This document shows, piece by piece, positions 21,320-32,804 of a stretch of DNA of 64,000 nt (its first letter is position 1; every line of letters starts with the position of its first letter). The translations under genes and the position numbers were made by a program. The notes below the pieces were generated by a model. It saw only the letters and a program-made list of their open reading frames with translations. It did not search any database and had not been told where the DNA came from. Source of the stretch: Mugil cephalus (Eukaryota; Chordata; Actinopteri; Mugiliformes; Mugilidae); assembly GCF_022458985.1 (NCBI RefSeq), contig NC_061770.1, positions 35,383,599 through 35,447,598 on the forward strand, in the 5' to 3' direction.

Positions 21320-23498
21320 TCATCGGTTCCTGTGGACCCTAAACGGGAGCCCGTGGCCCGGTATGATGACGTCGGCCGTGTGCAGCGCCTCCCGCCGGTT
21401 GACCTCCTGCACGGCCGTGTTCATGCTCAGGTCCCGCCAAGTGTCCTCGTCCAAGCAACGCTCAAACAAGTCCCCCGCCACCAGCACGGTGCCCGCGGAC
21501 GTTTTCTTCACCTGGACGCTGACGTCCTGTCCCGTGTGGCCCGGAGTGGGAACAACGGACACCTGGGGGTGGAGGGGGGATGGTAGGGGGTCGAAGTAAC
21601 ATCAAAGGAAGTCTTCAAATAAAGCAAGTTTCTGGTGGTTTTTACCCACAGAGTTTCCTATTTAATTTTTTTGGACCATGTGATATGGGCATCACAAATA
21701 CACTGAGACTGTTTCACTTTGCTTGGTGTATATAATATACAGCCAAAAGCACAGAATAACCAGCAATAGGAAATGAGACAGACAGAGTCTGATATCTCAG
21801 TAAATTATAAGGTCTTCGAATGAGGTGCCATCTCATTGGTGTTGGATCCATCATTTTTATTGCTACTACGGGTCTAAGAGTGACTCGAGAAGCTTGTGAC
21901 TATGATGTGATACAGTACGACAAATGCGTGAGAATCACATTGTGCATGTCGAGTTGTGCAGCTTTGCGTGTTAGATTGATCTAACAGATGCAGATGTACT
22001 GTATTCGTTTATCAAATGATCAGTTCTTATCTAGTATAATTCCCATTTATGCGACCTCATTAACCTCTACGATGATTAGAGTTTTAATCTTCACCTCAAA
22101 CAGATCATTCACAGGGTTGTTGCTGATAGAAATACACACGGAGGCCGTTTCCTTGGCAGGTGATCAGCTGCTTTGCTAGCTGTTTTAGCAGGTGCATAGA
22201 CGACTGCATCATCAACGCACATCATTCTGGCAGGTACACATGAGTTATCGGTATCCAGTTACACAAGTTGGAAAACTAGATGAAAGCACAGAAATAACTT
22301 GTTGTGTTCAATAATTTTTTTTTTCTTTGAGTGCAGGGTGAAATTAAAGTCTTTTTTTTAAAAAAAAAATCTTGATATTATTACTATAATGTTAATCTAA
22401 AGTTAGGCTATTTAAGACACACGAATTGTAAATTCTGTAAATATTCTTTTAATTGTTTAATGTAAATGTAGAAAAAAATACACTATTAAGCACAGTTTGC
22501 CACAATGGTGTTTCGCACTGTTTTGGTTTTAAAGGGTTGTTGTTTTTTAGTCGTTGTTAAAAGTAAGCAACTTGGGCTTGTAGTTCTGATATAACACAAG
22601 GAAAACTTAAACTACACTATAACAGCATTTCAACGTATGTATGTGGAATAATACTGTCTGTACGACCGGTTTAATGCAACAAAAACTAATCAGAAGCGCT
22701 AATAAACAGCCATATTGGTAACTAAACTGTGTGTTGTGAGGATTCTACAACTTCCTGAGTAGAAAATCCCGCTTTAGTTGGCGTTCCAGTTGAAAATTGC
22801 CACTTGGAACCTTAAAATTCCGAATTCTGAGTATAAATTGAACGCACCACTAGCCACAGGTCATTGGTGAATATAGCGAACAACAGTGGTCCAAGAAAGG
22901 AGCCCTGTGGTACTCCCGTGTCGTTGGTGTTTCCTCCCATTTACACATTGTTTTCTGTCCTCGAGATGTGATTTAAACCACTGAATGGCTTCTGTTGACA
23001 TTTTAAAAAGTTTATGCTGCTTGTGTTGCATCTTTTAATGTATGAAAGGTGCGATATAAATAAAGTCTGACTTACATATTCATCAATGGAGTAGGCCTGT
23101 CCCTCGGCCAGCTTGTTGGGGAGGTACGTGTCCCCTTCACTGACATCAAACCCCACGATCATCAGCGCCGCGGGGAAGAGGCTCAGATTACCGATGTGGT
23201 CCGAGTGTCCGTGGGTCCCCACGACCACGTTGACGTCCCTGGGCTCCAGGCCCCTCTCTTTCAAAGAGGACAGGAGGAAGTCTCTGTCCCACGGCCCCCC
23301 GGTGTCCACCAGGATGACCCGGAGTCCCGTTACCAGGGTGATGGTCCCGTCAGCGCTGAACGTCCCGTCGTTCCGGGGTAAACAGTATCCGACTTTCAGC
23401 ACGGACACGGAGTACGGCTCCCCGGAGAAGTTCAGCTGGGTCTCGGTCAGAGAGAATTTCCGAGACTGACCACGACCCCTTTGAACACCCGTCTCCAT
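21320..23498 (-). CDS. mblac1: Metallo-beta-lactamase domain-containing protein 1 (two exons)
   Basis: Member of the metallo-beta-lactamase superfamily. Human MBLAC1 is reported as a nuclease in 3' processing of replication-dependent histone pre-mRNAs. Exons on the minus strand are 23498-23076 and 21562-21320, joined in phase 0 (donor GTAAGT, acceptor CCCCCAG), giving 221 aa (human 266; the difference is mainly a human-specific insert before the LVDTGGPW motif and a longer C-terminus). LVDTGGPW at 63-70 and the metal signature THGHSDH at 95-101 are present. H150 in TPGHTGQ, D172 in AGDLFE and H211 in PGHGLPF complete the metal-binding set, so the active site looks intact. The start ATG (23498) has purine at -3 and a GC-rich upstream region. 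Transcribed divergently from mpdu1. Confidence 0.94.
22458..22730 (+). repeat. Dispersed repeat in mblac1 intron, partner of 5258-5475
   Basis: AGTTTGCCACAATGGTGTTT, CTGTTTTGGTTTTA, AATACTGTCTGTACGACCGG and GCGCTAATAAACAG occur in the order seen at 5258-5475. Non-coding. Confidence 0.65.
22840..22945 (-). mobile_element. LINE reverse transcriptase fragment in mblac1 intron
   Basis: The minus strand reads NTNDTGVPQGSFLGPLLFAI followed by FT, a canonical GVPQGS-LGPLLF reverse transcriptase block of L2/CR1-like LINEs. The fragment is short. Confidence 0.8.
23005..23072 (+). mobile_element. LINE/SINE 3' tail adjoining the mblac1 exon 1 donor
   Basis: ATGAAAGGTGCGATATAAAT followed by AAAGTCTGACT resembles the GAAAGGTGCTATATAAATAA tail of fish L2 elements and derived SINEs. 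It ends within a few bases of the mblac1 5' splice site (exon edge 23076), on the opposite strand. Confidence 0.6.
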
Positions 23499-24593
23499 TA
23501 TCAGCTGCGTATTTTTTTATTATTATAATTTATATTTTTTACGGTTTCCACAAGCTTGGTCACGGTTTAGGTGTTAAAAAAAAAAATCATCAAAATAGTC
23601 AATGAGGCAGACGCGCCGATGACGTAGGCACATCCGTCATCAGCCGGCGCGGAGTCTATTGTTCCGCGCAATGCATGCCGGGATTGCGCAGATTTTTTTT
23701 TCTTTCTCCAACTTTATGTGGAATGAATATTTTGACTTTACACACAAGAAATAAAATATTTAAAAAATGAAAGTAAAAGAAGAATACAAGATAAAATCTT
23801 GTAAAATAAAAATAATAAGTAATAAGTCAAAACCGTAGTAAAATAAAATAGTACAAGCACAAAATTTACAGCAAAAACACCGAAAGAAAAAATAAAATAG
23901 AATAAAATAAAATGAAATAAAATAAAACAAATAACAATAAAATAAAATAAAATAAAATAAAATAAAATAAAATAAAATATGAGTAAAAAAAAATACAATA
24001 AAATAAAATAACAATACATTTCATCTTTGATGACTGTTTTTCCAGAGATCCAGTTTTGAAAAGGATTTCAAATACTCACAATGAAAACATAGATGTTTGT
24101 TACAAAATAACAGATTTGGGTTATCCTTTGTTTTAAGAAACTGGACAAATATTGTTTAATATCTTAAATTAAATTATCCGTTTCTGTAACTTCAGGTGAA
24201 AGGTTGAGAGAGAGAGATTATTTCAATAATATTCTTCAGAAAATTATTCTAACATTTATACTTTTGTTAATGAAAGTGGGAAGAGTTGTGATGCGAGAGC
24301 ACCACTGAACAATTTATTTGTACACTATGAAAAAATAGGTAAGTTATTATGAAGGAAACTGGCGTGTAAAATATTTTTTTTTAATTTTTATCACATTCAT
24401 GCAATTTATTTTTTTCTTAATTATTTTAAATACTGTATATGTAGTATATTGTGTTTTTTCGGTTTTTTTAAATGTATTTTATTATTTATTTTTTATTTAT
24501 TTGTACAGAGGCGGAACCTTTGTACTGTAAGGCGAAATAAGGGGACTCTTTTTCCTGCTGCACCTTCAACTGGAACGTCACCTTATCTCCAAA
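23499..24593. promoter_or_regulatory. Divergent intergenic region between mblac1 and mpdu1
   Basis: About 1.1 kb separates the two start codons. The mblac1-proximal part (about 23600-23690) is CpG-rich and holds TGACGTAG (CREB/ATF-like) and GCATGCCGGGATTGCGC at 23673-23689, which resembles the ZNF143/SBS promoter motif. The mpdu1 side has CAAAATGGCGG at about 24590-24600, the YY1 consensus, overlapping the start codon. No TATA box is obvious. The middle is occupied by an (AAAAT)n tract. Two separate promoters are more likely than one compact bidirectional one, given the distance. Confidence 0.5.
23884..24011 (+). repeat. (AAAAT)n pentanucleotide microsatellite
   Basis: Imperfect then near-perfect AAAAT/AATAAAATA repeats between mblac1 and mpdu1. 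They produce spurious FYF-rich open frames on the minus strand. Confidence 0.95.
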
Positions 24594-27500
24594 ATGGCGG
24601 ACGACCCAGTCATGGAGAAATATTCACCTTTTATGGATAATTTCAAAGGTCTTTTATTGGCATATTTCATGCCGGAGTCATGCTACGACGAGTTTTTTCT
24701 CAAGTTCAACTTTTTAGACGGTGAGGAGGCTCATGTTGTAGTTTGATGCCGGTGGTTCACGGACTAATGAGAAGTGTTATTCATTGTCGAGTGCATGATT
24801 TTTGGGAAGTTAATTGTGTTTCCACTTAAGGAAGAAAACTTAATTAAACACATGCGGCGTCTTTAATATTTTTCCTTTGATAGGATGCATCATGAGGTCA
24901 AGGAGAGAGTTTTGATTCTGTCTGATCTTTGCTTTTCTCCACTTCCTACTTCCGCTATTGCGCAATTTTTCCCCATAAAACTTTACTGGAAACATCATAA
25001 GCACATAAATAGATAATAATCTATTTTTTTTAAAAAAAAGAAAGAAAAGAAATATGGATGTTCACACTTCCTAATAATAGAATTTTTTACATATATGTTA
25101 CTTTCCATTTAATGCAAAATAATTTTTTTTTTGTTTGTTTTTCCTTCAGTCCAGACATGGTGAACGTTAAATATCCCTTTTAAAATAAAATTTAAAAAAT
25201 ACAATAACTGCAACAATGCTCTCATTTGCCTAGGTAAAAAAGAAATGTTGAATTAAACACTACTCTTATTTATTTTCTACAACTAAGGGACCTTTAAACT
25301 GAGCTTTTTACTTTCTACATCGTTAAATAAGTGGAAAACAGAAAATTGGGCAACTTTCTTCATGCAAAACAAAGATTTAGAATGTATGTGAAATGATATC
25401 GTGATAATTGGCGCATTTTACATGCATAAATGTATTAATAATTGAAAAAAATCTTTTACTCTTTAAAGAAATTTGAGAGTAGAATTGCCATAAAACTGTC
25501 TAACCTTCTTAATTTGTATGTTGCATAACTCCTGCCATTTATTCATTTTTGTTGGTCCTTGGAATTGTTCTGATTTTGTGATGGCTGATGCCTGTTTGTT
25601 ATCGAACTATCTTTAACTTTCAGAGACCCCACGTCCTTGTATGGGGACATTAAGCTTTAGTGGAGCTTATTGGATTTTTTTTTTAAATTTCCCACCACAA
25701 ATTTTCTTTAAATACACATTAAGATGAATCCAACATATTTTAGTGGGGGTTAGCTTAATATTGAATGCAAAATGATAATAACATATATATATATAATATA
25801 CATAGGGTCCCTACTTCATCAGTTTAGGGTCCTTGGCCTGAAAATCGTGATTTAAACCCGTTGTCCTCGTTAGTGGACACTGCCATCTAGTGGTAGCAAA
25901 GTTTAAAATTGATTTATATTTATATTATTAACGTTTCTAGGTTGATATGACGCACAAATTTAACAAATGTTATCAATAGCAACGAGCTACAACGTCGCTA
26001 ATTAGCAGGTACTGAGGGCGTCAGCCATGTTCAGGTATTAGAATAAACAGTTTTGTATTTTATTACACAGTTAGTGACTTTATTATAATATAAATAATGA
26101 AATAATCCCACTCATGAGGGCCTTTTTTGATTTTGTTTTTTCAAAAACTACTGTTTCCTGTTCAAAGGTGATGCTTAGTTTTTAATACATCTTAGGTCCC
26201 ATTGATCCCAAATATCTTGGAAAAATTAAAAATGCACAGTACATAAAAGCTCAGGTCTCAGGACGTTAATAAGGGAAGAAAAACTTTTTCTTTTTTTTAC
26301 ATGAGCTGTCATGGCGTCTTCTTTAAATACAGTCTATGCCTCCGTTTCCTCAGAAATGTAAAACTAGCAATGCACCATTTGCATTTTCTCATTAATTGAT
26401 TAATGAATGAATGAATGACTGAATGAATTAGTCTCAGCAGCTGCTCAAAAAACTCACCTTCCACCTGCCAACACACATATTACAGTTGGGCCTATGACAG
26501 ATTTAACAGTTCTTTTTGTTCAAATGCTGTAAATGTCTTAAAATAAAACTGACGTACTAACACAGACCCCATATTAGGTTAACATATGGCCGGCTCCTTA
26601 TCAGGTGGTGGTTCACCCCCTTGTTTTGCCTCGCTTGCCTCAGACTGATGATAAATTTCTAATCTTGTTGTGTCTTCTGAACCAGTGCCATGTCTGAAGA
26701 TCGTTCTGAGTAAAGCCCTGGGGATCGGCATCATACTGGGATCAGTTTTGGGTAAAAACACGTTCTTGTGACTCAGTCGTTCTGTACAGTGGATATAAAA
26801 GTGTTGAGAACATTGTGAAAATACCAGTAAAAGGTAAAATTGATGTAAAAATGATGTATTTTACGTGCTATTTGGTAAAGAACTACACTGAGAATTACAG
26901 GAAATTACATTCAACATTACTACATTACTTTTTCTTTTTTTTTGTTATTCCTTACATGTCCTCCCACCTTGTTTGCAGTGAAGCTGCCTCAGATATTGAA
27001 GCTGATGGGAGCGAAGAGCGCCGAGGGGCTCAGCTTCAACTCTGTGTTGCTGGAGCTTCTGGCCATCACAGGGACGATGGCCTACAGCATCGCCAACAAG
27101 TTCCCCTTCAGGTTGGACACGCATTCAGATCTAAAGACGCTTCTGTAGCAGTGTTTCCCAACTTTTATTACCATTAGAAAAAATCCCACGACAGCAGATA
27201 GATAGATTAATATCAGAGCTGTATATTAGAGAGAGTCTGATCCTGTGCTGGAGCTGTAGGCTGAGCACTGTGTCATATTTTAACTCTTAATCCAGTTTTA
27301 TTCTCTGTTATTGCCACTTCTCTATGGATGAATGTTGGTTAGATGTAGCAAACATGGCGCCCATGAAACATGTGACCAGCTCAGAACCAATCAGCACAGA
27401 GGGATAGTTCAGATGGTCCATTCCCTAGTTGGACAGATTCTCTCTAATATACGGCTCTGGGATAATTATCCACCTTCTGCCCTCTAGTGGAAGAGGATTT

Positions 27501-30500
27501 AATTGTTCTGCCTGTCACTATACTTCGCTGGCATAGACGAACTAATTATTTGCACTAAATAAATGATAATTTTCTGACCCATTAAGTGAAATTGGGTAAT
27601 TTTCCCACGGCACAGTGGTTGGGTTTCACTTGCTGCGTTAACATTACAGTTTTTCGCAAAATAAAAGTACAATTCCTCTTTGTACGTGTTTCTCGTGAAG
27701 CCTTCTCTCGCGATATCCCATAATTCAGGGTTCCTACGCAAGTATGGAAAGTACAGAATGAGATTTTATTAGTTTGAGATTATTAATGTAATTATCAGTA
27801 GCTTTAGATATTTGAGAGGTTTTTAGAAATGTAGATTTTGTGCATTTCTAGGGGGAATGGAAACAAAATAGTACTGCAGGACTTTGACGTAGTAACCTAC
27901 ATACGTAGCCTACGTTGGTGCGAGTCATTTCTACTTGTACAAACGCCACCCAAACACTAGTTGGCGTTGTGTCTTTTTTGCCAGTCGGGTTAATTTTTGT
28001 TTCTACTTCCTGCTTCACCTTCAAAAGTAGATTTTTAATCTAAAGTATAAACCACCTTTAAATGAACACATTTCTGGAAAACAAATAAAACTGAACTAGT
28101 TATTAAGCATTTACTGTCTTTTTCATACTGTCTTTGATTTTTTTCTCAGTGCCTGGGGTGAGGCTCTGTTCCTCATGCTGCAGACGGTCGCCATCGGCTT
28201 CCTCATCCAGCACTACGGAGGAAAAACCGGCAGAGGTGAGACTAGACTTGATTGATCTTAACTTTAAATTCTATAGCTTGTGCAGATCTAGATCTAAGCT
28301 CAGGTCAACTTCCTCCATTCCTCCAGGTCTCCTCTTCCTGGTGGTGTATTTGGTCCTCCTGGCCCTCCTGCTCTCCCCGGTCACTCCCTTGTCGGTGGTT
28401 ACCTACATGCAGGCCTCCAACATGCCGGCTATCATCATCGGCAGGGTAGGCACCAAAAAAATAAATACCCTACTCAGAAAAAGTGAAAGGAAATCTTTTT
28501 ACTTTGAGTATTAAGTACAAGGGGGGGTTGTTGCACTCGAGAGGCATCGAAGTTAGCCTACAGTTAGCCTACGTTTTGCACTGTTGACCTACAGTTAGCA
28601 CAGTTAGCCTACATGTATCCTGCATTTTGCACTGTTAGTCTACAATTAGCCTACGCTTAGCACGGTTAGCCTACATCCAGCACAATTAGCCGAAAGGGAG
28701 CCCACAGTTTGCGGCATTAGCCTACAGGTAGCCTACAGTTAGCACAGTTAGCCTGCAGGTATCCTCCATTTAACACAGTTAGCCTGCATTTAGCACAGTT
28801 GGTCTACAGGTAGCCTACATGTAGCCTACAGTTAGCCCAGTTAGCCTACAGATGTCCTACATTTAGCACAGCTAGCCTACAGGTTGCACAATCAGCCTAT
28901 ATTTAGCACAGTTAGCCTACATGAAGCCTATATTTAGCACAGTTAGCCTACACGAAGCCTACATTTAGCACAGTTAGCCTACAGTTAGCATATAAGTAGC
29001 CTACATTTAGCACAGGTAGCCTACAGGTAGCCTACAGGTAGCCTGCGTTTAGTACAGTTAGCCTGTGTGGGTCTTGGTAAGTTTGGTTGAGATCCAGATC
29101 CAACAGATGCTGCGTTCAAGACAACTTGGGGAAAAAATTGGTTCTGAGTTGTCAAACCTGGAAATTACTGCTTTTCGAAAATAAAAATAAATAGCTGCTG
29201 CACATATTTTAATGTTCAGCAAACAGTGACAATATACCAAACTTATTTTAATCTGTAATGTGAAAACAATGAAACAATGAAAAGGTTGGGAACCACCGGC
29301 CTAGAGTCAGTACCTGGACCCTACAGATGTCTCTGATCCCACTCTCCAGGAGACAGGGAGGTGCTTTAGGAGTAACTTTGTACGAGGAGGAAGGAGTTTG
29401 GACTAGCCTGCTCCATCATTACTTCCCTTTAATTTTCACGGTGTGTTTAAATTGAGCCTCCCTGTACATTATTAATGTATATAACGTATGCAAAGAAAAC
29501 ACCCGACGCCAAAAGACTGACGATGCGATGATTGTATGTCTCAGCTCATCCAGGCAGCCACTAATTTCCGTAATGGACACACGGGCCAGCTGTCGGCCGT
29601 CTCCGTCTTCCTGCTGTTCGCTGGATCCCTTGCTCGCATATTCACCTCACTACAGGTAAGAGGGTGTAGTGACCTCAGTTAAAGTAGTTTCATACACACT
29701 TGGTTTCTTAAAAGTCGACGCCAACTGGTCTCTGATGACGTCACTATTAAAAACCCAAGTGGTATCACCTCTGAAACCTTCTCTGTGTACTCTATGTACC
29801 TGTATATCTGTAATGCAGTGTTTCCCACAGTCAGTCTGTCTTTAACATCCTGAGACTTTAGTTTGGGATTAATTTTTAATTTCTCCAAGGTATATTTGGG
29901 ATTAGTAGGACTTAAGACGTATAAAAAAATTAGCATCATTTTTGAACTGGAAGTAGGTTTTGAAATAAATATTGTTAATTTTTAATCTATATTAATCGCA
30001 GTTCATTTTACATGAGCAAACAGACTTAAGAGAAGGTAATATATAAATAAATATATGTACTTAATGAAATTAAATTAAATGTGTTGTCAGAGACGTTCAG
30101 TCATTCTGCAGATGGGTTAATTTTAGATAAAAAATTTTTTAGCAGATTAATCATGGTGGTGGATTAATTTTAACAGCCTGAGTATCAATTAATAAATCTA
30201 ATTTATAGTAAATTGGTGGCTTTCAATCTAACCTTGCTTATAAAATTTAACACGATTAATATAGATGATAAAAAGAATTATGTTTAATCGCGATTAATCA
30301 CGATTAATCGCGATTAATCCCCAATAACCCTGTGATTCCTTTTAAATCCCTTTAAATCATTTCAAATTAAGCACAGGTTTGCTGTGGATTAATTTCAGTT
30401 AATCACGATTACATATCGTTCAGTTTTTAATATATATATTAATCGCGTTTTTTGAGTAAACTGACTCGAGAGAGAAGGGAGTATATATGTACACTTAATG

Positions 30501-30954
30501 AAATTAAATATGTTCTCAAAGACGTTCAGAGTCACTCTGCAGATGGGTTCAAATTTTTAATCAGATTAATTTAGATTAATTATGATGATGGATTAATCTA
30601 CCATCTAACTTTGCTTATATAAAGTTTTATATAAAGTTTAGCTAGTTCAAGTTCATCTGGAGTCGTTGGCCTACTCTCGTTAAAGGGAAACGCCACCACC
30701 CATGTGAAATCTAGTCACTCACCGTATTCCACAGGTGGAGCAATAGGAAAAACATCACAAAGACAACGCTGATTGAGACGTGCTTTAATATTTCAACGTC
30801 TCTGTCTCTTGTCTTCTCCCAGGAAACTGGAGACTCTCTGATGGCCCTCACCTACGTCATCTCCTCCACTTGCAACGGCATCATCACCCTCCAGGTTCTC
30901 TACTACTGGAACAGCTCCCCCGAACGCAAGAAGAAGAAAAAGAAGCGAGAATAG
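24594..30954 (+). CDS. mpdu1: Mannose-P-dolichol utilization defect 1 protein (seven exons)
   Basis: ER membrane protein of the PQ-loop family, needed for use of dolichol-phosphate mannose and glucose in N-glycan, GPI and other mannosylation steps (loss in humans causes MPDU1-CDG). Exons: 24594-24720, 26686-26751, 26979-27111, 28150-28235, 28327-28445, 29545-29655, 30823-30954. Phases join cleanly to 257 aa (human 247). [16 protein letters not shown] and [19 protein letters not shown] (PQ at 68-69) form the first PQ-loop repeat; the second follows [20 protein letters not shown] (about 174-193). Several hydrophobic helices follow, e.g. [15 protein letters not shown]. The C-terminus KKRE fits a KKXX COPI retrieval signal. 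The exon 3 donor is weak (CAG/GTTGGA). ATG context AAAATGG is good. Introns hold minisatellites and transposon relics. Confidence 0.95.
25620..26275 (+). repeat. Interspersed repeat in mpdu1 intron 1, partner of 32805-33690
   Basis: GAGACCCCACGTCCTTGTAT, TTAGTGGACACTGCCATCTA, TATCAATAGCAACGAGCTAC and GTTCAAAGGTGATGCTTAGT recur in order in the 32805-33690 copy. No protein is encoded; family unknown. Confidence 0.7.
28545..29068 (+). repeat. AGCACAGTTAGCCTACA minisatellite in mpdu1 intron 5
   Basis: Over 500 bp of degenerate units built from GTTAGCCTACA, GGTAGCCTACA and TTTAGCACA. The units are shared with the array at 31712-32147. Units are irregular and directly abutting with no unique spacers, so this is not a CRISPR-type array. 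Confidence 0.9.
29984..30620 (+). repeat. AT-rich segment duplicated within mpdu1 intron 6
   Basis: Two related segments (about 29995-30175 and 30440-30600) share ACTTAATGAAATTAAAT, GACGTTCAG, TCTGCAGATGGGTT and GATGATGGATTAATCT-like text. Between them lies a palindromic cluster of AATCGCGATTAATC (about 30285-30320). It may be a tandem duplicated or inverted transposon remnant. Confidence 0.6.
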
Positions 30955-31442
30955 GCGAATTCTGTTCACTAAACTTTTTTTTATTTTATTTTTTTATTTT
31001 TAGAGCATTGCATCTACTTCAGGATCCAACACTTGTCGACACTCTCAGATGAGTTGTCTTTCAAACTTGGACTTGAACATTGAGAGGGAACGGGACTTTA
31101 ATCTTTCGGAGCAAATGGACTTTAATGTAAAATTATGAAAGCAACACAAATGCCAAGCAGGTCATTCCATGTAGCCCTTCCCCTGTTAGCTGTTTTTGTT
31201 TTTTTTGTTTTGTTTTTTGTTGCTGGTTGGGTAGCAGAGCTGTGGGGATTTTTACACCTCCCTCTGTCTGTGCAATACACTCTGATTACATTCCTCTTGA
31301 CGCTGCTGTCTTTCTTAGTGTGAGTGTAAATGTGAGAAACAACCAAGATTGTTCTTTTAAAAAATCAAGCTCCTGGAAACAGTTTGGATGAATTTATTAA
31401 TTGAATCGTGCTAAGTTTATGCAGCCTTTAAAAAAAAAAATT

Positions 31443-31448
31443 AATAAA
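31443..31448 (+). terminator. Poly(A) signal candidate of mpdu1
   Basis: AATAAA lies 489 bp after the stop in a T/A-rich 3' UTR. It is the first canonical hexamer after the stop that I found. Confidence 0.5.
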
Positions 31449-31711
31449 ATCTTGCAGGAATTTATATAAAAAACTCCACAATATTGACCATCTAGTGTCT
31501 TTAAACCACATCGGTGTCGCTTTAGCTTCATGCAGCTGCTGGTGGATGATTCTCCTCCCAGATGAAGCTCTTACCTCCTTCACTTAGTTTCACTCCACTG
31601 GTTTGGCTCATTTCTTTGAAACCACTTTCAAAACTCACAACAGAATTTAATTTCTCGCTCGTTCACCAAATTACAAATGACTCAGTGCATCTTTGCAAAC
31701 GATTAAGTACA

Positions 31712-32147
31712 GGTAGCCTACAGTTAGCACAGTTAGCCTGCATGTGTCCTACATTTAACACAGTTAGCCTATAGGTAGCACAGTTAGCCTACATTTAGCA
31801 TAGTTAGCCTACAGGTAACCTACATTTAGCACAGATAGTCTGCAGTTAGCATAGTTAGCCTACAGGTAGCCTACAGGTGTCCTACATTTAGTACAGTTAG
31901 TCTACAGGTAACCTACATTTAGCATAGATAGCCTGTAGTTAGCATAGTTAGCCTACAAGTAGCCTACATCAACACAGTTAGCTAACAGTTAGCCTACTGG
32001 CAGCCTACATTTAGCACAGTTAGCCTATACGTAACCTACGTTAGCACAGATAGCCTACAGGTAGCCTACATTTAGCACACTTAACCTACAGGTAGTCTAC
32101 ATTTAGCACAGTTAGCCTACAAGTAGCCTACATTTAGCACAGTTTCC
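31712..32147 (+). repeat. AGCACAGTTAGCCTACA minisatellite downstream of mpdu1
   Basis: About 435 bp of the same unit family as 28545-29068, starting about 260 bp after the candidate poly(A) signal. The two arrays are 2.6 kb apart, one inside and one beyond the gene. Confidence 0.9.
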
Positions 32148-32804
32148 AAGTGAATATATCCAGTGGAGAAAGACTGTGACACCAGCCCTGGTAGGTTTGA
32201 GAGAGTTGTCCAGGAACCACGGGGCCACTGTGTCATCAGATCCCAGATTCACACAGGGCGCTCACACTGACGACATCAGTGCCAAGCTCCACTCAGGGAA
32301 ACTTGATCATGTGGTCCAAGTCCTGGTTATTATTAGCAGACAATCTGCCCTACCTGAAACACAGAGACGAGCTGCAGAGCTGAAGCTTTACGACCGAGGG
32401 AGCTGTTAACGTTTGCTGCCGTCGCTAAATGAGGTTCTTCTTATTGTTCTTACCTTAAATCAGTTCTTAAGAAGCATTTTGCTTATTGGACGTAGGGTGA
32501 ACGGATGCTCTCTTTTTCCGGGATGCGCCCTCTTTTTGAGACCTAAAACTAATTGAAACTTATTGGAGATTTAGTTCTAATAGACCCTCAAACATGGACA
32601 CTAATTGGGGGAAAAAATGTGTTTGCCACAAATCCTTCCTAATGTTACCGGCTGCTTCATACAGAACATCTAGTCAATGTTCCTAATCAGTCATAATCAA
32701 TAAAAAAAACAAAAACAAATGGTATGCAAACACACAAATAAAGCCAATATTAGGCTATTTAGTTTAATAAAAGAACAAGGCCTGTTTTAGAGGAAAGAGG
32801 AAAC

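Noticed and set aside
22941..23075. Continuation of the mblac1 frame past codon 141
   Set aside because: It crosses the GTAAGT donor into retroposon-derived intron; the family's PGHTG motif resumes only in the exon at 21320-21562.
28545..32147. Regularly repeated units that could suggest a CRISPR-like array
   Set aside because: Units are degenerate, abutting and without unique spacers, in a vertebrate genome; they are minisatellites.
32176..32409. 77-aa frame following the minisatellite
   Set aside because: Composition is protein-like, but no family is recognised, there is no splice or promoter context, and its length is within chance expectation.
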